Shown here: piece by piece, positions 13,898-22,137 of the stretch
How positions within the stretch are numbered: the stretch's first letter is position 1
Layout: every line of letters begins with the position of its first letter
NCBI GenBank assembly: GCA_944381215.1
Contig: CALWKF010000013.1
Location: 1 to 40,996 of the forward strand
Reading direction: 5' to 3'
Source: an uncultured Clostridia bacterium
GTDB lineage: Bacteria; Bacillota; Clostridia; Christensenellales; UBA1242
Length of the DNA stretch: 40,996 nt
Program-made: the position numbers and the translations under genes
The notes under the pieces: generated by a model
The model's database searches: none
The model's input: only the letters and a program-made list of their open reading frames with translations
Told to the model about the DNA's origin: nothing

Positions 13898-16800
13898 ATG
13901 ACAACGGGTGAAAGGATTTTAAACGCGCTGACTATTGTCGGCTATGTGTTTGTCGGACTATTCGTATTTGTCGCAATATACCTAGGAATTGCTTATGCGG
14001 CGGGGTACTTTAACCCCCAGCGCGAGCCAGTAGTGGGCCTGCAATTTACCAATAGCGACGAGGTGATAATTAGCGAAAACGGCGGGACTGCTACTCTGCA
14101 AATCGTCAGCAGTAGCGCAACAATCGAAACTGATGAAAACGGCGAGCAGATTATTACGGACCCCGCGACGCCTACGGAAGTAAGGCTTACAGTGCGCGAC
14201 CCTTACGGCTCTACAAATAACAGCATTATCTCCGTGCCGTCGACTGTTATGACAGGCGAAACCTTTACAATCACCGCAAATACATACGACCTCGACGGTG
14301 AAGATTGGAACGTCGGGGGCGACTGCTATATTTTTGCCGAAACCGCCGATAGGACATACCGCGCACTGCCGATTCACGTCTTTGTCGACATCCCAGTAAA
14401 GGAAATTATAATCAGTGCCACGAACCCCACAACTGGTGAGGCAATAAATCTCGATGTTGCCGACTTTATAAAGGACGACGAGGTAAATCTAACCGCTAGT
14501 GTTTACCCAGCAAACGCACTTAACCCGCACTACAATGGTGAGGCAGGTGAGCCAAAAGTTATCGAGTTTTTGTCAAGTGATACCTTGCGCGCCATGATTC
14601 GTGATAGATACAGCGGGCTTGTGTCAATCGTAACTCCCGATGTAAACACCAGCGACGAGGCCGTAACGGAACCCACACTCGTTACAATTACCGCGCGTAT
14701 GCCGAGTACTTACGCAACCGACGGCTTCGACATCACCGCCACATGCGACCTCCGCATCTTCCCGCTACAACTTGATGAAATTCAAATTCAAAATGGTGAC
14801 TACGACGACGCGGCGGACATGATTGAGTTCGACCTTGACCTTGACCCCGATGCCGAGCCCCTCCGCTTTTCCGCAAGTGCTACGGGTAATAGTGATATTA
14901 TTAACCTCGACATTTTCCTGAGGCCCGAGAAATACAACTCAGCAAGCTCTACCGACCCGCTATCGAACCTTATGCAACAACTGCAAATGACCTATGTGTC
15001 GAGTATTGAGGGCTTCACGCCAGCACTCACGATTACTCAGGTGCTAGAAAATGGTGTCGTCGTGTGGACTGTGCGCGCAAATCGTACTATTGAGCCAAAC
15101 GAGCAAGTCAGCCTAGTCATCGGCTTAACTGGTCGCCCCGCTAAGAATATCGAGAGGCTAGTGCAGATAAATTACACGACCCCCGAGGAATTGATTTTCG
15201 TCGATGGAAATGGTGTTGAAACTAATCAAATCACCCTTCAAATCGTAAAGGACGGTAACGAGCGTCAGCCCACTCAGGAAACAGAACTAGGCCTTGTTAC
15301 CAACTATCAACTAGCACCTACTTATACAAACTCCTCAACCCCAACATTTACCAAAATCGTCTACTTTATTCAAAACGAGGACGCATACAAGTATAATGAA
15401 ACGGGCAGTTACATAATCGAGGTCAACGAGTACGGCCAAGTTCTAGAAACGGGCGGGCTTGACTATATCGTGGCCGCGGGGGCGGGGATTATTCAGGTTA
15501 CCCCGTACGTCGTGCGCACTAACTCAGCGGGCGAGCCTGTGGACTGCAATTACCGCGTGATTACCGAAGGCACCGCTCTGGGTGTCCGCACAATCAACCG
15601 TAATTCCAGTGAACCAGTAACCGAGGCAGGTTACTACATCGCATACAATGACTACACTTATGACCCAATAACTATAAACGTCGAGGAGATTTTAACTAAT
15701 TTCAGCATTTACACCGACCCCGAATTTAGAAATGTCCTCGACACTACAAACAATAACTCCGACTCGCCACTGCGTATCGGTACCAGCGCAATCAATAGTA
15801 AAAAACTATACGCAAAGCCCAACTCGCCACTCGCACTGCCTCTAAATAGGGCAGAGTACCTAGAGTGGAGGCACGAGTTCGGTAACATCCACTTTACTTC
15901 AAGACAGAGCGAGGGGAGCCTGCAAATTCCAAATGCCGATTTAAGTAATGTCGACTTCCGCGAGAGTGTAACGGAAGAGGGCTATCAGCGTTACATCGAG
16001 TTTAGTGTGTCCACTCAAGCAGCGACCGAAACCCGCAGTATGCTCACAATCTTCCTAACCGATGAGAACGGCGCAAATATCCGCTCCCTTACCACGCAGA
16101 TATATATAAATGCCTACAACATCCATGTGGAAGAGCAAAATATTGTAACAGAAGGCACGCAGATTAGTGACTCCGTCAGCCAGCAGTTCTCAAATATTAA
16201 AAACTGGCAACTTTTCTTGAATATTTCCGAAACCCAGCAAACGTATAACAATCGAAACTACACATGGCTGTATTGGCGTCAAGCCGACGGCTCCATTCCA
16301 ACAATGCCCGATATTGAGTATGTCGCTAGTGACGAGTGGACCTCGGCTGGCTTCCGCCCGAGCGTAGGAATTGACAACCCAATTATTCGCTTCTACGCCT
16401 TTGACTATACGAGCGAAACCTATGACCTAAGCGACACCGACCCATTATATCAAAATCTCGACATCCGTCAAGTAATTAATCTCGAATTTGACCTAACTGA
16501 CCCGACCCAAGCGGCAATGAATACGTTAAAGTGGGAAATTATCAACAGCCTGCTTAATAGCACGACCGTTGACGAGTACGCAACGATTGAAACGATAGAT
16601 TATGACAACGATGCTAGTACCGCTAGCACTCAAACAATTCAGATCAAAAAGGAATTGCCGAGTAACTACTGGCTGTTTATGGTGTTCATGGTCGACGACC
16701 CTGAGAGCACTGCCGAGCCCGAGTTTATTCGAATCGACTATAACTTCCCCGAAGTGCACTTCTTTGATTACACCGCACTATTGCAGGCGGGTGGTAGCTA

Positions 16801-17371
16801 CGATATCGAGACCGAAAACTACATAATCACCGAGGATAGTAACACGCTATACTTCCAGCAGTCAAACTTCCTAGGCGGGCTTGTATACAACCCTCTAACT
16901 GACAGTATTACCGAAATTAACGACGTCTACGATCCCTACACCAACTCCGTTTTGTCGGACGGCTTTACTAAAATCATCACCGACGCGCAGAACACATATA
17001 GCGCAAATTATGCGAATATGTTTACAGGTAGTAGCAGGCTTTACTTCAACTTCGAAATGGTAAATTCGATTACCGACATAGGCACAGATGAGGAAATCAC
17101 TGGTTACTTCTTGTCAATCGGCCTCAATACGAATTCGTATAGGATTCGCGAAAGCGACGTAGATAGTGTATACACAATGTCTATGACTCGGTCGACCAAC
17201 TTCGTCTTATACGCTGGCTTTACCGAGGAAATTTGGGCAGACCCCGAGAACGCGCTAGGACAGTTTGAAACCCTTGACCAGTACTTCCAATACCTTGTGC
17301 CAGTAAGCAGTACAATCGATATTAACATCATGGTTCAAGGTGGAGAAATTGTTACCATTACTCAATCATAG
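13898..17371 (+). CDS. Large membrane-anchored extracellular beta-domain (Ig-like) protein, 1157 aa
   Basis: The protein starts at ATG 13898 behind TAGGGGG (13887-13892). Residues 11-35 are one hydrophobic helix with no lipobox or clear cleavage site, so it is probably an N-terminal anchor with about 1120 residues outside. The exterior is acidic and beta-rich, with Ig-like elements such as VVGLQFTNSDEVIISENGGTATLQIVSSS and EIIISATNPTTGEAINLDVADF. No enzyme motif or sortase signal is seen. It heads an operon: the TAG stop (17369-17371) is fused to the ribosome binding site of the acyltransferase gene. The function may relate to surface assembly; I do not recognise a named family for the whole chain. 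Confidence 0.8.
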   Translation: MTTGERILNALTIVGYVFVGLFVFVAIYLGIAYAAGYFNPQREPVVGLQFTNSDEVIISENGGTATLQIVSSSATIETDENGEQIITDPATPTEVRLTVRDPYGSTNNSIISVPSTVMTGETFTITANTYDLDGEDWNVGGDCYIFAETADRTYRALPIHVFVDIPVKEIIISATNPTTGEAINLDVADFIKDDEVNLTASVYPANALNPHYNGEAGEPKVIEFLSSDTLRAMIRDRYSGLVSIVTPDVNTSDEAVTEPTLVTITARMPSTYATDGFDITATCDLRIFPLQLDEIQIQNGDYDDAADMIEFDLDLDPDAEPLRFSASATGNSDIINLDIFLRPEKYNSASSTDPLSNLMQQLQMTYVSSIEGFTPALTITQVLENGVVVWTVRANRTIEPNEQVSLVIGLTGRPAKNIERLVQINYTTPEELIFVDGNGVETNQITLQIVKDGNERQPTQETELGLVTNYQLAPTYTNSSTPTFTKIVYFIQNEDAYKYNETGSYIIEVNEYGQVLETGGLDYIVAAGAGIIQVTPYVVRTNSAGEPVDCNYRVITEGTALGVRTINRNSSEPVTEAGYYIAYNDYTYDPITINVEEILTNFSIYTDPEFRNVLDTTNNNSDSPLRIGTSAINSKKLYAKPNSPLALPLNRAEYLEWRHEFGNIHFTSRQSEGSLQIPNADLSNVDFRESVTEEGYQRYIEFSVSTQAATETRSMLTIFLTDENGANIRSLTTQIYINAYNIHVEEQNIVTEGTQISDSVSQQFSNIKNWQLFLNISETQQTYNNRNYTWLYWRQADGSIPTMPDIEYVASDEWTSAGFRPSVGIDNPIIRFYAFDYTSETYDLSDTDPLYQNLDIRQVINLEFDLTDPTQAAMNTLKWEIINSLLNSTTVDEYATIETIDYDNDASTASTQTIQIKKELPSNYWLFMVFMVDDPESTAEPEFIRIDYNFPEVHFFDYTALLQAGGSYDIETENYIITEDSNTLYFQQSNFLGGLVYNPLTDSITEINDVYDPYTNSVLSDGFTKIITDAQNTYSANYANMFTGSSRLYFNFEMVNSITDIGTDEEITGYFLSIGLNTNSYRIRESDVDSVYTMSMTRSTNFVLYAGFTEEIWADPENALGQFETLDQYFQYLVPVSSTIDINIMVQGGEIVTITQS

Positions 17372-17381
17372 GAGCATCATT

Positions 17382-18749
17382 TTGAGTGAAAAACAGGCAA
17401 AAAAAGAAAGAACAAGGAAACGCTTGACGCAAGAAGAGAAGGCTAAAATCAAACAGGTCGAAGAGACCCATAGATTAGAGGCACGCGCACTGCGTGAAAA
17501 TTGGCTCAATCTCGACAACGCAGCCCTAATATATCCTGCAATCGGCTCGACCGAATGGAATTCCGTCTTCCGCCTCTCAGCAATAATTAGCGAAAAGGTA
17601 AATTGCGACCTATTAGAGCAAGCCTTGCGCGATACTCTAAAACGCTATCCTTTTTTCAACGTATCCCTTTGCGACGGCCTGTTTTGGCACTACTTCCAAA
17701 CGCTAAGTACCGCTCCAAAGGTTGAACTTGAAACTAACTACCCATGCAGACCCTTTACATTTAACCGAAAAAATCAAATTTTTAGAGTGCTTTATCTAGA
17801 CAACAAAATCTCGTTTGAAACCTTCCACTCGCTTACCGACGGCGGGGGCGCAATGCGATTTTTCAACACCTTGCTCGCAAGGTACTTCGAGTTGACAGGA
17901 GTAAAATATAAGAATTTAGGCGACTTCGACCTGAATGTTCGCGACCTTCCCGTAGAGGAGGAGAGCGAGGACGCATTTCATAGATTCGCTAACAACGGCA
18001 AGTGTAAACCCCGCAAAGAAACCACCGCCTATGCGATAAAAGGGGCACTTGAGAACCCAAATATTCTAAATGTTGTGCTAGGTTCCGTCAACATCGATGC
18101 ACTAAAGGAGTGTGCAAAGACCTACGGGGCCACTGTAAACGAGTTTTTGAGTGCTGTGTATTTGAGTGTCATGATTGCCGAAAAGCACCACAGCAACACC
18201 AAAAACCGCCACCCAGTGAAGTTGAGCGTGCCCGTGAGCCTCCGCCGATTTTACCCCACAAAGACCATGCGGAATTTCTCGCAGTACCTAAATTACGAGG
18301 TGCCGACAGATAGAGAGAACGCTAGTTTTTCAGAGCTTATTGAAATTATCAAAGCACAGTCCAAAAACATCAACATCGACTACTTTCAGCAAATGTTTAA
18401 CGCAAACATCCGTAGCGAGCGCAACTTTTTCGTGCGAATTTTACCACTAGCCGTAAAGGACCCAATTTTGAAATTCGTCTACAACCGAGTGGGCGAGAGG
18501 CTGTTTACGAGCACGCTAAGTAACCTAGGCATATGCAAACTCCCCGCAGAACTCGACGACAAAATTCTAAACTACCACTTTATCCTAGGCGCAACCAAGT
18601 TAAACCGAATAAACTTAACAGCAGTAACGTTTAAGGACAAGTGCTGCCTAACATTCAGCACGCGCTTGTCGGAACGCAGAGTGATTCGCGAGTTTTTTAA
18701 AATGCTTACGAGCTTTAATCTCAATGTCGAAATAATTTCCAATGTATAG
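17382..18749 (+). CDS. Alcohol acetyltransferase / condensation-domain-like acyltransferase
   Basis: The 455-residue protein starts at TTG 17382, seven bases after TAGGAG. An ATG at 17340 in frame lies inside the previous gene without a ribosome binding site and is rejected. After a basic N-terminal stretch (1-40), the protein shows the chloramphenicol-acetyltransferase/condensation fold pattern. His149 and Asp153 in HSLTDGGG match the HxxxDG active site used by alcohol acetyltransferases (AATase family), Pap acyltransferases and NRPS condensation domains. The second half (VKLSVPVSLRRFYPTKTMRNF, LFTSTLSNLG) fits the same superfamily. It should move an acyl group from a thioester donor to an alcohol or amine. 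The substrate is unknown; co-transcription with a surface protein suggests an envelope lipid or glycan. Confidence 0.8.
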   Translation: MSEKQAKKERTRKRLTQEEKAKIKQVEETHRLEARALRENWLNLDNAALIYPAIGSTEWNSVFRLSAIISEKVNCDLLEQALRDTLKRYPFFNVSLCDGLFWHYFQTLSTAPKVELETNYPCRPFTFNRKNQIFRVLYLDNKISFETFHSLTDGGGAMRFFNTLLARYFELTGVKYKNLGDFDLNVRDLPVEEESEDAFHRFANNGKCKPRKETTAYAIKGALENPNILNVVLGSVNIDALKECAKTYGATVNEFLSAVYLSVMIAEKHHSNTKNRHPVKLSVPVSLRRFYPTKTMRNFSQYLNYEVPTDRENASFSELIEIIKAQSKNINIDYFQQMFNANIRSERNFFVRILPLAVKDPILKFVYNRVGERLFTSTLSNLGICKLPAELDDKILNYHFILGATKLNRINLTAVTFKDKCCLTFSTRLSERRVIREFFKMLTSFNLNVEIISNV

Positions 18750-18758
18750 GAGGGTACC

Positions 18759-19427
18759 TTGACACATCATTGCGATTCATGTAACGTCGAAATCGAGGAG
18801 AGTAAGACCAATTGCCCCCTATGTGGCAAGTGCGTTAGCCCCGACACGATAAACCAAAACACATATTTCCCGAATTATACTATTACCACGGACAAGCGCG
18901 AACCCACGATAAAAGTGCTCGAAAAATTGTCGATTTTAGCGCTTCTCCTATGCTTTGCTGTTGACTTGTTTTGTACCCACACAATTACGTGGTCCTTGTA
19001 TGTGTTGATTGGCTTGTTCCTTGACTGGGTGCTCATTCTTAGGCCCATAAAAAAACAGTTTAATTTTGCCCAAATCTTAACTCAACTCTCGTTTTATCTC
19101 ACCGCATTTTTAATATTTCTCGAATTGTACACGAACACTTGGGGATGGGGCGTGATGTACGCAATTCCCTTTATGTTGCTAGGTTTTAGCGTGCTGGCGG
19201 GTATTATGACTCTTGCACACGGCTACGTAGACTTTGAAATGTTCAAGCCCATGATTATGATTGCCTTTTTAATGACTATTGCGCTAATTTTGCTACTTTG
19301 CTTTAATTGCTCAGTCGTGTGGCCGACGTTAGTCACTTTCCTCGTCAGCATCAGCGAGATAATTTTGATGTTCATGTTTAGGTTCAAGCGTTCCATTCGG
19401 TCCTTAAAGAAAAATTTTGGTATTTAG
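18759..19427 (+). CDS. Zinc-ribbon six-helix membrane protein (DUF6320-like)
   Basis: The 222-residue protein starts at TTG 18759 behind AGGAGGG (18748-18754), which overlaps the TAG stop of the acyltransferase. Residues 5-22 hold CDSC and CPLC, a two-knuckle zinc ribbon. About six membrane helices follow (54-71, 75-95, 103-121, 129-153, 163-182, 186-208), and the C-terminus is basic. From memory this arrangement matches DUF6320 proteins, which are often encoded next to alcohol-acetyltransferase-like genes in Firmicutes; this was not searched. It may present the substrate or anchor the acyltransferase at the membrane. The function is unproven. Confidence 0.75.
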   Translation: MTHHCDSCNVEIEESKTNCPLCGKCVSPDTINQNTYFPNYTITTDKREPTIKVLEKLSILALLLCFAVDLFCTHTITWSLYVLIGLFLDWVLILRPIKKQFNFAQILTQLSFYLTAFLIFLELYTNTWGWGVMYAIPFMLLGFSVLAGIMTLAHGYVDFEMFKPMIMIAFLMTIALILLLCFNCSVVWPTLVTFLVSISEIILMFMFRFKRSIRSLKKNFGI

Positions 19428-19435
19428 GAGTTAGT

Positions 19436-20053
19436 ATGAATACAGATAATTTAGTTGATTTTAGAGCAGAGGACTTCAACCTCCCCGACATTTCCTCCGT
19501 AAACTACGATAACCAAACCGTGTTCTTTAACGTTATAAAGGAGGAGTTTACCGAGTTAAATCAAAAGGAAGACGAGTTGCCCGCCGATGTCTTTGCTCGG
19601 GAGTACGCCCAAAAAATTATGGATGTAATTGTCATGGCTGCGGGCGGAACCGTACCCGCACAGGACTTCCTCTGTTACCTTTACAAGCGCGGTATTGACG
19701 GGCTGATGAATAGCAACCTGGTCCGCGCCCACGAGTGGGGGATACTGGCCGTTGCAAATGGTAGCAAACTCTCAATTGAGAGGCTAAGGCTATTTTACGA
19801 GCCCGTGTTTAACTACGTGGTCGACAGCAACAAACTCGAGAGTATAATTGAAAAAAATAAACTCAGCGACGACGAGATTTCGGACTTCGTGGCGCAAAAT
19901 TACAGCCTGCTCCTTATCGACGAGATAAAACTCGACCTATTGACTGTTGCGAAAAAGCCAATCTCTCAAAACGAGAACTTTGTCCGCTTTAACCACGATG
20001 TCGAGCAGGCAAACAAAAAAGTCCTCCCTAGACTCATCAATCTAATTTCATAA
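19436..20053 (+). CDS. Hypothetical protein, 205 aa, last gene of the acyltransferase operon
   Basis: The gene starts at ATG 19436, directly behind TAGGAGTTAG in which the TAG is the stop of the previous gene. The product is acidic, mostly helical, and has no signal peptide or membrane helix, so it is cytoplasmic. Features seen are a Glu/Asp-rich N-terminus, a central segment VMAAGGTVPAQDFLCYLYKRGIDGL, and a helical C-terminus. I do not recognise a family. Eight bases separate it from the DUF6320-like gene, and a terminator follows, so it belongs to the same transcript. It could be a cytoplasmic partner of the acyltransferase or an unrelated passenger. Confidence 0.75.
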   Translation: MNTDNLVDFRAEDFNLPDISSVNYDNQTVFFNVIKEEFTELNQKEDELPADVFAREYAQKIMDVIVMAAGGTVPAQDFLCYLYKRGIDGLMNSNLVRAHEWGILAVANGSKLSIERLRLFYEPVFNYVVDSNKLESIIEKNKLSDDEISDFVAQNYSLLLIDEIKLDLLTVAKKPISQNENFVRFNHDVEQANKKVLPRLINLIS

Positions 20054-20084
20054 AACTTTTATTGCAAGCATTTTATACTTAAAG

Positions 20085-20110
20085 AAGCCTTAAAATATAG
20101 GGCTTTTTTT
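20085..20110 (+). terminator. Intrinsic terminator of the acyltransferase operon
   Basis: A short stem AAGCCT (20085-20090) with GGGCTT (20100-20105) is followed by TTTTT. It is weak in pairs but well placed, 32 bases after the last stop. Confidence 0.6.
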
Positions 20111-20304
20111 CTTTATAAAATGGCATAAAATTCAAAAATTGTAAAATATTGGAAAAAGTTGTTTTAATATTGAAATTTGTCTAAGTATGTCGTAAAATTG
20201 AAAAGTAAAAAAGTATAGTATATAGTATTTAATCGGCAAAAACTATCTTTTGTACCTAAAAAATGATTAAATTTTGTCAAGTTTTAAAAAATACAAGCAA
20301 AATA
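20111..20304. other. AT-rich spacer before the spoVT-like gene
   Basis: I see no ORF with a ribosome binding site, no strong hairpin and no clear SigA promoter here. TTGTCA at 20274-20279 lacks a -10 at a usable distance. Confidence 0.45.
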
Positions 20305-20334
20305 TGTATACTTTTAACACTGGGTTATATACTA
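20305..20334 (+). promoter_or_regulatory. Possible forespore-type (SigG/SigF-like) promoter
   Basis: TGTATA (20305-20310), a 17-bp spacer and TATACTA (20328-20334) resemble the SigG pattern (TGAATA / CATACTA). A SigA reading is poor because the -35 would not match. In Bacillus subtilis spoVT is a SigG gene, which supports the idea. The elements are short, so confidence is limited. Confidence 0.35.
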
Positions 20335-20365
20335 TTTATAAATTAAAAAATAAGGAGAACAACTA

Positions 20366-20893
20366 ATGGCTGATGATAAAAAAGGGATGTTGCGACATGT
20401 AGACGTACTAGGGCGCGTGGTGATACCTAGAGAGGTACGCAAGGCTTTGCGTATAAACTATGGTGATTTAATGGAATTTTGTGCTTGTTCAAATCAACAG
20501 GTCATCATTCGTAAATTTCACCTTATGGATGAAATTTCGGACCTTGCAAACTCGCTTGTGCGCGTGGTCAGGGTCGGTCGCAATTGTGATGTATACATAC
20601 TAGATACGGAAAAAGTCATTTGCAAAAATGGCGATAAAAATATCCATAAACCAAAATTGAGTGCGAATATTTTAGAGGCACTTCAAAATCGTGATGAGCA
20701 GATTTTGGAGAATCTTAAAAATACTAATCTTGCCGAAGGCGAGAAGATAAGAGGGGAGGCAATCATTAGCCCAATTTTATCTAGCGGAGATTTATTGGGT
20801 GGGGTAGTGGTCGTTAGTTCCAAAATAACCGATGACCTCCGCTCCGTTTGCCAAGAACTTACCAACTTCTTCTCCACTTACTTTAACGAATAA
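20366..20893 (+). CDS. spoVT: SpoVT-like transcription regulator (AbrB swapped-hairpin + GAF)
   Basis: The 175-residue protein starts at ATG 20366 behind AAGGAG, close to the usual length of about 178. Residues 8-52 (RHVDVLGRVVIPREVRKALRI) are the AbrB/SpoVT DNA-binding swapped hairpin. Residues 54-175 match the GAF-like ligand domain, ending IISPILSSGDLLGGVVVVSSK and a terminal helix. In Bacillus, SpoVT tunes SigG-dependent genes in the forespore and affects germination. AbrB paralogues lack the GAF part, so SpoVT is the better name, though other AbrB-GAF regulators exist. The gene stands alone between a possible sporulation promoter and a bidirectional terminator. Confidence 0.85.
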   Translation: MADDKKGMLRHVDVLGRVVIPREVRKALRINYGDLMEFCACSNQQVIIRKFHLMDEISDLANSLVRVVRVGRNCDVYILDTEKVICKNGDKNIHKPKLSANILEALQNRDEQILENLKNTNLAEGEKIRGEAIISPILSSGDLLGGVVVVSSKITDDLRSVCQELTNFFSTYFNE

Positions 20894-20914
20894 TTTACGT
20901 CTATATTTTTATAA

Positions 20915-20946
20915 ACAAAAAACAAGGAAAATTCCTTGTTTTTTGT
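20915..20946. terminator. Bidirectional terminator between convergent genes
   Basis: A 15-bp A/T-flanked palindrome (20915-20929 with 20932-20946, core ACAAGGAA/TTCCTTGT) gives a U tract on either strand. It serves the spoVT-like gene (plus) and the MerR gene (minus). Confidence 0.85.
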
Positions 20947-20948
20947 GT

Positions 20949-21977
20949 TTATGAGATTTTTTCAAATACATAGGAGCCGTGGATGTATCCGCCGAAGATG
21001 TAGTCGCCACTTTTCCATTCCATAATCAAATAATCTTTGTTTTTAATTTTTTTAATCTCATAGTGCATAGACACAGGTGCTTCAAAGCGGAAGGTAATCA
21101 CGCCTTTACTCCACTTGGTTTTAAAGGCATCACCTTTTACAAATCCCACTAAAATCTCACCATTAGGCAAAATTGACAAAGTATCAATCACGAATCCGCC
21201 TTTCCACTGCTTTTTGTCGGGGTCAAATTGCGTGTTTTTGTCTACAAAGTCTACAATTTTCCAAAGCCCAAGCGCGCTCGGGTCATCTTTAAACTCAATG
21301 TCGATGTTATCTTTACGCATTAAGTCTTGAATTGTGTACTCTCTATCGTCCACTTTTTTGTATACGACAATGTCGTGGTCGCTATTGTCATAGGTGTCAG
21401 TAATGGTGATAAACATGTATTCGCCCTCAATTTCGTAGTCAAGTGGGGTAGAGGTCCACGTAACATTTATTTGGCCCTTGGTCCACGACTTAAAGCACCA
21501 GTACCCTTTGCCCTCGGGTAAGAACACAATCTCCCTAAAGTGCTCAAAAATTTCTTCATTGTCTTTGTACTGTCCCGATAAAAACTCCTGTTTGCTCTTC
21601 ACGGCGCAAACGCGTTGCCATTTGCCGACAGCTTTTTCATCATTTACAAAACTATTCATAATAAACTCTCCCTTTTTGTTCTTACGAATAAGACTAAGGG
21701 CTTTAATATTTTGGCGCAGTTTTGCGATATCACTCTCAATTTGCTTCGTCTTTTCTTTAATCGTATTCTCATCAAACGAGGCAATCTCTTTTAGCGAAAA
21801 GCCCAGTTTTTTAAGATATACAATCTCACTTAGCCTTCTAACACTATTCTCATCATAGTAGCGATAACCCGTGTAGAAGTCCACCTCGGCGGGAATAAGT
21901 AGTTTCTTCTTTTCGTAAAATCGAATTGCCTTGATGGTTACTCCGCTTAACTTTGCCAAATCTCCTATTTTTATCAC
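20949..21977 (-). CDS. MerR-family regulator with C-terminal tandem lipocalin-like sensor
   Basis: The 342-residue protein starts at GTG 21977, behind AAGGAGC (21985-21991). An upstream ATG at 22004 would lie at the predicted transcription start and is rejected. Residues 1-70 (VIKIGDLAKLSGVTIKAIRFYEKKKLL, GYRYYDENSVRRLSEI) are the MerR winged helix-turn-helix. Residues about 72-105 are the dimer coiled coil. Residues about 110-342 form two related beta-rich halves, beginning VGKWQRV and LGLWKIV, a G-x-W start like lipocalins. MerR activators bend a promoter with a long spacer when a ligand binds. Its own promoter has exactly that layout, so autoregulation is expected. The ligand is unknown but could be a small hydrophobic compound. 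Confidence 0.85.
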   Translation of the reverse strand: MIKIGDLAKLSGVTIKAIRFYEKKKLLIPAEVDFYTGYRYYDENSVRRLSEIVYLKKLGFSLKEIASFDENTIKEKTKQIESDIAKLRQNIKALSLIRKNKKGEFIMNSFVNDEKAVGKWQRVCAVKSKQEFLSGQYKDNEEIFEHFREIVFLPEGKGYWCFKSWTKGQINVTWTSTPLDYEIEGEYMFITITDTYDNSDHDIVVYKKVDDREYTIQDLMRKDNIDIEFKDDPSALGLWKIVDFVDKNTQFDPDKKQWKGGFVIDTLSILPNGEILVGFVKGDAFKTKWSKGVITFRFEAPVSMHYEIKKIKNKDYLIMEWKSGDYIFGGYIHGSYVFEKIS

Positions 21978-22008
21978 TTTGTTTGCTCCTTTTCTTATTC
22001 GCACTCGC

Positions 22009-22039
22009 AGTTTATCACTACCCTTAAGGGGAGAGTCAA
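22009..22039 (-). promoter_or_regulatory. MerR-type promoter with 19-bp spacer and operator
   Basis: On the minus strand TTGACT (22034-22039) and TAAACT (22009-22014) are 19 bp apart, the overlong spacing of MerR-activated promoters. The spacer holds the perfect palindrome CCCTTAAGGG (22021-22030) with flanking CT/AG pairs. The layout resembles the Bacillus bmr promoter bound by BmrR. Confidence 0.85.
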
Positions 22040-22107
22040 TACTTTTTTCAAAATTTTTTTAAATTTATTATAAATTTCCGTTTTGTACTTTAAATTACCA
22101 TAAAAGC

Positions 22108-22137
22108 AAAAAATGCCACACTTATTAGTGTTGCATT
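22108..22137 (-). terminator. Intrinsic terminator of the PH-domain gene
   Basis: On the minus strand AATGC-A-ACACT / AGTGT-G-GCATT forms a ten-pair stem with one mismatch and a four-base loop, then a U tract. It includes the stop codon of the gene. Confidence 0.8.

Noticed and set aside
17340..17381. Upstream ATG start for the acyltransferase
   Set aside because: It overlaps the preceding gene and lacks a ribosome binding site; TAGGAG is positioned for TTG 17382.
21978..22004. Upstream ATG start for the MerR gene
   Set aside because: The predicted transcription start from the 19-bp-spacer promoter falls at about 22002, so the ATG would not be in the mRNA; GTG 21977 has AAGGAGC.
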